Shown here one piece after another: positions 55,895 through 64,000 of a DNA stretch of 64,000 nt. Location: NCBI RefSeq assembly GCF_032362555.1, contig NC_083535.1, positions 868,001-932,000 of the forward strand, written 5' to 3'. A program made the position numbers and the translations under genes. Numbering within the stretch: position 1 is the first letter of the stretch; each line of letters starts with the position of its first letter. This stretch comes from Amyelois transitella. Lineage: Eukaryota > Arthropoda > Insecta > Lepidoptera > Pyralidae. Under the pieces are notes generated by a model. That model did no database searches. It worked only from the letters and a program-made list of their open reading frames with translations, and was not told the origin of the DNA.

Positions 55895-57596
55895 TCATTT
55901 ATATTTCTGTTGCTATGTTTCACTACCAATATAATAAGATTACACATCAAATCTGCTTTAACAAACACGTTCTTTGGATAATGTATGTCCAAAACTAATC
56001 AAAACAAACGCACGGCTTCCGTGAAGCTTCGGATTCGGAGCTAAAGGATTCTCTCACACAAATAACAATTCACTCACACATGTGCAACTCTTATTGTTAG
56101 AGTCATAGACAAATTTAAAAGTAGACACCACATGTTATAATCTGTATTGTTGGGCTGATGGCGGGAACACAAACGTCATGTTGTTGTGACGTAATATTTT
56201 TCAATAATTTGTATTATTACGATTACTAGCTGAACTTAGCTCCATTCTCAAAAAATAGAGGTTTTAGCAAATCCTACGAGAACTATAGTTTTTACCGGGT
56301 TTCTTCCCGGTACCATATGTACTAGACTTCTTCTCTAGACTCTAAATTATATTCGTGATATTTCAAGAAGATTAATTCAGTAGAAGATTGCCCGTGAAGA
56401 GGTAACAAGCAAGTAAATATACTAACTTTTGATTTTTAATAGATATGTATTCATCATTTATACGTGTGGCGATTTATATTTATTATTAAGTGTAAGTATT
56501 CATGGACAAGCGGGGGTGTTAGGAAGTATTACAATAACGGATTTAGTGACTTTTGATGTCCCAAATTTGACAAACTAGTTTTATAAATTAAAAAGTGTTA
56601 GTGACTAAGTCTAGACTTCTTAGTAGTAGTCTTAACGAATTCATTATATAAACTACAGGTGTTTATTAATAATATAAACAAACAAATGATAATGATTACA
56701 TTTTTTCCTATCTATTATGTTACTAAGTAGATTTAACTAAGAAAATGCTTGTTGTTTTAAAGGGATTACTCAGCGACTTTACCCAATAATGAAATTAGTC
56801 TGTACCTATATATTTTCGTATCTTATTAGATAATTGAATGAGAGTTTTATAGATGTGTAAGTACTTAAACTAATACAATCTTCTTTAACATAAATACTTT
56901 ACATGCATTTGAACTTAAATGTGCCATATTAATTATTATTAATAATTCACATAATCTACTTACAAATAAAAACACTCCGGATAGAGAACCAAAAGTTCAT
57001 TCAATTATGTTTTGCTCTCTCAAAAACTTAACGTACGGTAACGGTATAGGGTCATTTTATGCCTTATTTAAATTTACAGAAAATAATTATTAAACTTCAG
57101 TTATATAATTACATCATATAGGTATATCAATTTTTACATATCCGACAAGCAAAAAGGCTTTCAAAGTCACCTACAACGCTTCCAATGTTTTTTTTATGTT
57201 AAACATACGTTGTCTAGCTAGATGTGTATCAATGTAACCAGTACAACTAGCTTACAGATGTGAAGTTTCGACATACCTATAGGTGTGAACGGAGCGGGAG
57301 GCGGCATGCTCGGCCGCCGATCTGTAAACAGTGGTTATCGACGCGCCGCCACTTGCCTCCAGCCACTGGGCTAAATTTATCCGCGCTGGATCTGACGCGG
57401 CGGCTAAATCCGGTCGGCGCCGTGCGATGCCGGCCTCCTGCAACCACAACCTCGTCACCAGGTGCCCAGCACCCTCGGCCTACCCTCCGGCCGCGAGGGT
57501 AGGCCGCTACTCCGACCATTCGCATAGCACAATCGCAGCGCCTAACGAAACTCGCTGAGCAATAATAAGTAAGGCTTCTCACCTGAGGGCGATGTC
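55895..57596. other. Repeat-free DNA downstream of crocodile
   Basis: 1.7 kb with no recognised mobile element. 57277-57560 is strongly GC-rich and probably 3' UTR of crocodile. TTTATT at 56662 (AATAAA on minus) is one possible poly(A) signal. Confidence 0.45.
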
Positions 57597-58601
57597 TCAG
57601 TAGGACTTATGCGCGGGCGCCGGTGCAGCGGCGACGCACGCCTGGTGGTGGTAATATGACGGCGCCGGCGTGCGGTAGTGGTGATGAGGCGGAGAGGCCC
57701 GGTACGCGTCCGGGCCCGGAGACCCGCCTCGGAATCCCGCCAGCTGACAACTGGGCGGCTCGAAGAGATCTCGAAAAGCAGGCGGTAACTGTTCCGCTGG
57801 AGGCTCGGGCGCCGCGTACCAGCCGGAAGTGGCCGCTCGGAACTCCTCGGCCGCGAGAGAATATGGCTGCGGCGAGCAGTACACGGCAGAGGGCGGCAGC
57901 CGATCGCTAAAGTCATCTAGAGTATCGGCTGGTTTTTCATAGCGCGCACATTCAGCGCCCGGTTCTCGTTTCGGTCTACACTCAAATATTCTAGGCTTTA
58001 CGTCGGGCTTCACGTCCCGGGTCTGGCCGAGCGCGTCCGCCGCACTGAGCGCCTCCTGCGCCGCCAGGGCTTCCTGCGCCTGCTGCAACTGCTGCTGTCT
58101 TTTCAGAGCCTCCTCTTTCTCTTTCAAGGCGTCTTTCTTCTTAAACCGACGCCGCCGCCGGAGATACGACCCGTTGTCGAACATGTTATAAGAATCCGGA
58201 TCGAGCGTCCAGTAACTTCCCTTTCCAGGTTTTTTATCGTCTCTCGCCACTTTCACAAAGCACTCGTTTAGGCTCAAATTGTGTCTTATGGAATTTTGCC
58301 AGCCTTGTTTGTTCTCTCTATAATAGGGGAACCGCTCCATTATGAATTGATAAATGCCGTTGAGAGTGATTCTCCTGTCGGGCGCGTTCTGTATGGCCAT
58401 GGCAATGAGCGCTATGTAGGAATAGGGGGGTTTGACCATGTCCTTAGGGGCGCCGACGTGCTGCTGATGCGGGTGTAGGTAGGGAGCTCCATAGCCGTAC
58501 CGATACTGCTCGTAGGCGTAGGGGGTGACTCCTGCGGAGTAGCCGCCGGCGGCTCCTCCGCGGTACGCGTATGGGCTCTGTTCGCCGAACAACGCGTGCA
58601 T
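57597..58601 (-). CDS. croc: crocodile / FoxC forkhead transcription factor, intronless, 334 aa
   Basis: Forkhead (winged-helix) activator; in Drosophila croc acts in head and foregut development (family knowledge). The ATG at 58601-58599 opens [13 protein letters not shown], the FoxC-type N-terminus. The frame stays open for 8 codons upstream but with no ATG (only GTG at 58625), so this start is chosen. In this numbering the forkhead domain is residues 56-150 ([17 protein letters not shown] ... [17 protein letters not shown]), with recognition helix [15 protein letters not shown] at 101-115. A Glu/Gln/Ala coiled stretch follows, then a low-complexity Pro/Ala/Tyr C-terminus. One exon, as in fly croc. 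Stop TGA at 57599-57597. GC-rich against an AT-rich surround. Confidence 0.93.
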   Translation of the reverse strand: MHALFGEQSPYAYRGGAAGGYSAGVTPYAYEQYRYGYGAPYLHPHQQHVGAPKDMVKPPYSYIALIAMAIQNAPDRRITLNGIYQFIMERFPYYRENKQGWQNSIRHNLSLNECFVKVARDDKKPGKGSYWTLDPDSYNMFDNGSYLRRRRRFKKKDALKEKEEALKRQQQLQQAQEALAAQEALSAADALGQTRDVKPDVKPRIFECRPKREPGAECARYEKPADTLDDFSDRLPPSAVYCSPQPYSLAAEEFRAATSGWYAAPEPPAEQLPPAFRDLFEPPSCQLAGFRGGSPGPDAYRASPPHHHYRTPAPSYYHHQACVAAAPAPAHKSY

Positions 58602-59758
58602 GCTGCCGGACACGTTCACTGCCACACCATGCCCGAGCGCGGCCGCGGAACCCTCGCGCGTTGCTCCTTCGGCAACAAAATGACGACTGACTGATTTTGT
58701 TTGGATTCACAACAAGCCCCGTTTACATAGCGGACGCTAAACGAGAGACGAATGAGCGGGATTGTGGGCGCGTCCGGGTGACGCAGCCTCGCTCCGCCTC
58801 CGATGTGTGGGCTCATTCGGGCTTCACGAAGCGCCATGTGTCGGTGTCTCGCTCTTGCGGCCCCGATCTTCGCTGGGTGGGACTCCGGTCCGAGGGCGGC
58901 GCAGGCCCGCGTGGCCCTTCCCCTTTGCGGCTGCACCCTAATGTATCCATTGTGGCGACCGCTGACAATAGGACCACAAAGCCGGTGCACTCAACGCTGA
59001 CATACTTATCCATTTGTAGAAATTTATTAATAAGCTGTCAATCAACCCTAGAAACGGGCATCCCTTGAAAAATAACACATTTCGAAACCAAATAATAAAT
59101 AGGTGTTTATTTAACGCCAATGACGAAAATGTGTCGATGTGACATATAATTTGAACTTTGTAAAGCACAATAAATGGTGGTCATTTAAAAAAGAATAACA
59201 ATACCGTGGTTATCCAAAACAATGAAGAAGTAAGTCCTAGGTACTAACTAATCCTAATAGTTGTACCTACTTACCTACGCTGTAAACTAATGAGGTAAAT
59301 TTTAAAATTAATTTTAAGCAATATAAAGTTACTTACTAAATAAACAGCATTTTCTTTTTTACTTTTTTCTTGACACATTTAATATCTATGACTAATGTTA
59401 TCTAGGTAATAGTTATTGCCCAATATTTTAAAGTAAATACTCTGGTTATTAAGACCTAAGAGTAGCTATCTACCTATTAGTATGCTCCTCGACATTTTAG
59501 TTTTGTTGTCTTCGGCCAATATTTTGATTTTTATTAACCAATATCAAAAAAAGGAGATTTCTCAATTCAACCGTTAGGTTGGAGTAGTCGGAGGAACTCT
59601 TCCAATTTTTATATATTATAGTATTTTTATATTTTGATTACCTATATTTTATTAATTACATAGTGATGGTATCAGATTTTTGTATCTGCTCTAGCCATCC
59701 TATGTGAGATCTGAAATAAAAAATACTTGTAAAAAAATTGTATTAAATAAATATTAAA
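58602..59758. promoter_or_regulatory. Upstream region of crocodile
   Basis: 58602-59000 is GC-rich and probably holds 5' UTR and core promoter; transcription start not located. 59000-59758 is AT-rich and unique. No mobile element seen. Frames here (for example 58697-59068) show no domain. Confidence 0.5.
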
Positions 59759-59998
59759 AGTGCCGCGTGGCTCCCGGCACCAATAGAAAAAAGGATAGGA
59801 CCACTCCATCTCTTTCTCATGGATGTCGTAAACGGCGACTAAGGGATAGGCTTATGTACTTACTTGGGATTTTAAAATTGGATGATTATTTGAATTTCAA
59901 TACTATCATTAAGCCAAGCATCAGAGCGGGCCCTTTCCGGCTTTTGATGACTGTTGGCTCTGTCTACCCCACAGGGGATATAGACGTGATTGTATGTT
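59759..59998 (+). repeat. SINE-A copy
   Basis: GTGCCGCGTGGCTCCCGGCA; the middle is shortened (GGCGATGGGCTAGC segment lost). Confidence 0.85.
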
Positions 59999-60113
59999 AT
60001 GTTTAAAAAAATTAAGACTTGGTAACTTAAGTAAGTACTTACCTACTTAATTGGCTTTTTTAAAAGAAATCTATGATGATACCGATGAAAGCGTGCATTG
60101 TTATTGTGACAGA

Positions 60114-60382
60114 TCTATACGAATATTTTAAAGCTGATGAGTTTGTTTGTTTGAACGCGCTAATCTCAGGAACTACTGGTTCGAATTGAAAAAATATTTT
60201 TGTGTTGAATATACAATTTATCAAGGAAGGCTTTAGGCTATATAACATCACGCTGCAACTTTATCGAGCGAATAAATAATGGAAAATGTGAAAATAAAAA
60301 TGGGAAAAATTATTCATACTTGAGGGCTTCAATGATGTCCAAAATAACTTTTCCACGCGGACGGAGTCGCGGACACAGCTAC
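60114..60382 (+). mobile_element. Helitron-like H1, full length
   Basis: TCTATACGAATATTTTAAAG to GGACACAGCTAC; the terminal CTAG has mutated to CTAC. Confidence 0.78.
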
Positions 60383-60989
60383 TGGCAGCAACTACTAGCA
60401 AACAGAAGGTGTTACATTATATTTCATAAAAATTGTATAATACTATAGGTACGAGTACATACCCAATTAAGTTGTACAGACCAAATTAACAATACGGAGA
60501 GTGTTGTTAGTATAGCATTATTGAAAGTCGGTTAAACAAAAAACCAATTGGACCTTTCATCACGTTTATTATGAAACATAGGAAGTCATCACCTAATCTG
60601 TTTACTAAGCCGAGAAAGTATTTTTGTGTTAGTGGCTAGCAAAAAAATGATTTCTTAATATTTTTCCCTTATTTTTTCACTGTCAGTAATTGGAAAGACA
60701 CACAAAAAAATTTACCTAAGTACCTAATGGTTTACCCAAATAATTTTAAACACGCTCACATAAAAATATCGCCATAAAATATTTGTATACTTACTCATAC
60801 TCACTCACTTAATTTTTACATCGATACTAATGCATAGTATGATTTGAAAAATAAAATTAGTGACGGATTAATACAACTACTAAACCTACATTGATGATAT
60901 TATGAAGGTTCAACTGGCAGAGAATGCCTTGTGGCATTAAGTCCACCTGTTGTATACAATTTGCGTGCCTAAAGTTTACGATACTTATA
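60383..60989. other. Unique AT-rich DNA
   Basis: 60905-60975 resembles the 3' UTR of the LINE at 13216 (GAGAATGCCTTGTGGCATTA). Confidence 0.35.
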
Positions 60990-61085
60990 TAGTCACGTCT
61001 ATATCCCTTGCGGGGTAGACAGAGCCAACAGTCTTGAAAATACTGATAGCCAGCTGTTTGGCTTAATGATGGAATTGAGATTACC
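60990..61085 (-). repeat. SINE-A 3' half
   Basis: TATAGTCACGTCTATATCCC to AATGATGGAATTGAGATT. Confidence 0.82.
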
Positions 61086-61497
61086 TAAATAAATATTTGG
61101 ATAAAGATGAATCATACCTTAAGAGGTATCAAAGGTTTCTCTCCTTATATATATTCCCACGGTAACAAATGCTAGGTAGTAGGTACAAAATGAACAACAC
61201 TGTCGGTGAAACATAAAAGTTTGAGTTACCCAAAGATTAAATCATTAATCATGGTGATAAACAAACTAAGAAGTCGTCACCTAATCTGCTGGAAGCGAGG
61301 AGAGCCGGAACGTTTGTGTAGCTAGCAAAAAACTGCGACTCAGTTGTGACTTTAAAATTATCTCTTCCGCTGTTGAAGTTATCTGAGATTTTTTGCTGAG
61401 ACTAATGTTTACAGGTTCAAAGAAGTCAAAAAGTATAGCTCACAAGTCTCTTCCGGTTGTTGTAAATTCGAAAGGAATGAGTCAGTTGGCGTTGTCT
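61086..61497. other. Unique DNA
   Basis: Nothing recognised. Confidence 0.3.
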
Positions 61498-61611
61498 ACT
61501 CTGTATTTCCAAAATCGGATACAAAGCATCACTTATTGACGGCACATGACTTGAATCTAATTATATAATCACGTCTACATCCCTTGCGGGGTAAACAGAG
61601 CCAACAGTCAT
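61498..61611 (-). repeat. Repeat-C fragment joined to SINE-A tail
   Basis: 61498-61565 is Repeat-C (ACTTATTGACGGCACATGAC); 61563-61611 is a SINE-A 3' end. Confidence 0.7.
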
Positions 61612-61612
61612 T

Positions 61613-61757
61613 ATAATAGAATAGAATAGCTTTATTTTCAAAATTGAATACAAGGTAGGTATCACTTATTGACGTCGCATTACTTAAATCTAATTATAAC
61701 TACTACCGCTTCCAAAGCGCATGTGTAGAAGAAGCGGCGGAACAAACTACACTGCAT
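61613..61757 (-). repeat. Repeat-C copy
   Basis: AATAGAATAGCTTTATTTTC through AAGCGCATGTGTAGAAGAAG to CTACACTGCA. Confidence 0.8.
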
Positions 61758-61774
61758 TTATTTAGATATGTATA

Positions 61775-63027
61775 GATTATCAAAAGTTTCAATGGGATGC
61801 TCAAGAGGGATTTCGAAAGGGAATGGGATGTACTGATCAGGTCTTTTCTTTGCGGTGCATAGCCGAAAAGTTTTGGCCAAGAGTCAAAAAGTCTATTGCA
61901 CATTCGTGGATTTGGAAAAGGCCTATGACAGAGTTTAGAGGAATGAATTGTGGTCAGCACTTTCTATGCATGGGGTGAGCAGTCTCTTAATACGAGCACT
62001 GAAATCCTTATATGAGGATTCTAGTACTTGTGTCAGGATAAACGGAGCGCACACTGAGTGGTTTAAGATTGAGAAAGGCGTTAGGCAAGGATGTGTTGCG
62101 TCACCGTGGCTGTTCAACCTAATTATGGGTAGTTGTTTGACAGATTTGAAAGAGTCTGAAAGTGGATTAAGGATGAATGAGTTACTCATCAAATGTCTGC
62201 TCTATGCCGACGATCAGGTTATACTGGCGTCATCAGCGGAGGAGTTACAGGAGATGGTAAACTGTATGCATGAAGTTTTAAAAGAGAAAGGAATGAAAGT
62301 GAACGTAAGTAAAACTAAAACACTGGTTTTTGAAATGGAGAAAGAAATGACAGCATGTAATATTTTGATTGGAGAAGAAAAAGTGTAGCAAATGAAAGAG
62401 TCTGTATATCTAGGATCAAAGTTTACATCAGATGGCAAGTGTGATAGTGGTATTGAAAGAAGAGTGAACGCGGGGAACATGGTGAATGGAGCTTTGCATG
62501 CCTTTATGAGCAGTCAGAAACTATCCATAAAGGCTCGACTGGCTGTGCATTGGGGCGTGTTGGTCCCGACATTAATGTATGGGAGTGAAAGTTGGGTATG
62601 GCAAAAGAAGCACGAAAGCAGAATAAATGCAGTGGAAATGAGAGCGTTAAGGAGTATGTTGGGTGTGAAATTGAGTGACCGAATAAGGAACAGCGTGATA
62701 AGGGAATGTTGTGATGTGAAAGAAGATGTAGTTACAGGAATAGAAAAGGGTATGTTGAGATGGTTCGATCATATGGAGAGGATGAATGATAACAGGTTGA
62801 CCAAGCAGATATACAAGGAGAGTGTGGAGGACAATGTCGGAGTGGGAAGACCTAGACGAACGTATCTTGATCAAATTAAGGACGGACCCGAAACCGCCGA
62901 GCTTGCTTGAAGAGAGTTATGAATGTGGAAGAAGCGAAGGAAATATGCAGAGATCGTGGCAAGTGGAAAGAGGTGGTCTCTGCTTACCCCTCCGGGAAAG
63001 AGGCGTGATTTTATGTATGTATGTTCA
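61775..63027 (+). pseudogene. LINE-B: 5'-truncated, broken non-LTR retrotransposon (reverse transcriptase)
   Basis: Reverse-transcriptase blocks in order: FRKGMGCTDQVFSLRCIAEK, DLEKAYDRV, RINGAHTEWFKIEKGVRQGC, the catalytic LLYADDQVILASS (about 62200), TLMYGSESW, MLRWFDHMERMNDNRLTKQI, VGRPRRTYLDQIKDG. Broken by a frameshift near 61880, an in-frame TAG at 61936, a TAG at 62386, and a deletion near 62884 that shifts the frame before the normal end. The 3' end has the CCCCTCCGGG hairpin and (ATGT)n. The endonuclease half is missing. The layout resembles lepidopteran 'endonuclease-reverse transcriptase' LINEs; clade not assigned. Confidence 0.88.
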
Positions 63028-63217
63028 ATGTTGCTATTACCCTTACAAACTCTAAAGCCTATCGTATAATTGCGAATAAAATTTCCACTGGATTCAATAA
63101 CTTTATGGCGTTTTTTTACGGCACTGTAGATACCAAACATATTCTTTTTTAAATAATGCAGACAATGAGCATTCGTACACGATTTAGATTTAATATAAGT
63201 AGGTATCTATGTATGTT
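63028..63217. other. Unique DNA
   Basis: Nothing recognised. Confidence 0.3.
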
Positions 63218-63378
63218 TGTAAATTGACGTCCGGTAAAAAATGCTGCAGCGTAGTTTGTTCCGCCGCTTCTTCTACACATGCGCTTTTGAACCGGTAGTA
63301 GATATAATTAGATTTAAGTGATGTGACGTCAATAAGTGATATCGTGTATCAAACTTTGAAAATAAACCTATTCTATTA
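63218..63378 (+). repeat. Repeat-C copy
   Basis: AAATTGACGTCCGG to GAAAATAAACCTATTCTATT, with an intact TGACGTCA. Confidence 0.82.
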
Positions 63379-63456
63379 ACAAAAGTAACAAAAAAAAACC
63401 TTTAGATGTATGATTTCTTCATTTTGACAGAATGTCATAGAAATCCGATGCACTAT

Positions 63457-63710
63457 TGTGCCGTGTGGTTCCCGGCACCAATAGAAAAAGAATTACAACA
63501 CTCCATCTCTTTTCCATGAATTTCGTAAAAGGCGACTAGGTGAAAGGCTTATAAACTTAAGATTCTTCTTTTAAACGATGGGCTATCAACTATTTGAATC
63601 TTAATTCTATCATTAAGTCAAACAGCTGAACATGGCTTATTAGCCTTTTCATGACTATTGACTCTGTATACCCCGCAAGGGATATAGACGTGATTATATG
63701 TATGTACTAT
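63457..63710 (+). repeat. SINE-A, full length
   Basis: Flanked by ACTATT (before the head and after the ATGT tail), a probable short target duplication. Confidence 0.88.
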
Positions 63711-64000
63711 TTGCAAATGAAAGAGAAACATCGTTTGTATTCAATCTTTTTCTTTTAGTCATTTTTTCTTTTAGACATCATAATACATAACAATCTGATC
63801 TAGGAAAAAGGACAATTTAGTGTCTTAAAAAATTAAAAAATGTGACTTCCTCGTGTAAAGAATCGGATTTTATTTTTATTTTACATCGAATAGGGTATCA
63901 ATATAAGTACAAAAGCTTTTACAAAAAATATAATAACATTAAGTACATCAAATTTGTTATAAAAAATAATGGTGAAACAAAATTTGTATACTAATAAGTA
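63711..64000. other. Unique AT-rich DNA to the right edge
   Basis: No gene or repeat recognised. Confidence 0.3.

Noticed and set aside
57597..58625. 342-residue version of crocodile starting at 58625
   Set aside because: The codon there is GTG; the first ATG in frame is at 58601 and fits the FoxC N-terminus.
57542..58990. Long ORFs on both strands around crocodile
   Set aside because: GC-rich sequence gives few stops; none has a recognisable domain.

Overview
The window looks like nuclear DNA of a moth or butterfly (Lepidoptera). It is AT-rich, its genes have introns, and it is full of lepidopteran-type retroposons: ATGT-tailed short repeats, tRNA-derived SINEs and Lep1-like non-autonomous Helitrons. 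Two recognisable genes fit an insect: the intraflagellar transport gene IFT122 (Drosophila Oseg1) and the forkhead gene crocodile/FoxC. All family assignments come from reading the sequence; no database search was run.

Layout. 1-3.65 kb: five 5'-most coding exons of IFT122 on the minus strand, running off the left edge. 5.4-10.1 kb: a plus-strand gene of unknown function with two clear coding exons (8737-9020, 9691-10062) and a possible extra 5' exon. 10-57 kb: a 47-kb stretch nearly free of genes. It holds about 30 copies of one hairpin-headed, ATGT-tailed retroposon (SINE-A), two tRNA-derived SINE families (T1, T2), 3' ends of a non-LTR retrotransposon (LINE-B), four Helitron-type families (H1-H4), a MITE, a 34-bp minisatellite, and GC-richer repeat-free islands that could be regulatory. 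Weak candidate exons lie at 11.4 kb and at 45.1/49.9 kb (a phase-compatible pair).

31.72-35.27 kb: a complete pogo-superfamily DNA transposon. It has a TA target duplication, 22/24-matching terminal inverted repeats, a CCAAT-containing leader, a spliced 5' UTR and an unbroken 813-codon transposase (pipsqueak HTH, CENP-B-type HTH, DDD catalytic triad, long basic C-terminal tail). Twelve copies of a 13-bp motif flank the coding region, six of them inside the 5' UTR intron. This is the most interesting structure in the window.

57.6-58.6 kb: intronless crocodile/FoxC on the minus strand, in a 3.9-kb block (55.9-59.76 kb) where I recognise no SINE. 61.7-63.0 kb: a degenerate LINE-B reverse transcriptase. 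The last 45 or so bases of LINE-B and of SINE-A can be folded into the same type of hairpin followed by the same CGTGATT(A/T)TATGTATG tail. This suggests that the LINE machinery mobilised the SINE. Two SINE-A copies have perfect 14-bp and 12-bp target-site duplications, so they were inserted by retroposition fairly recently.
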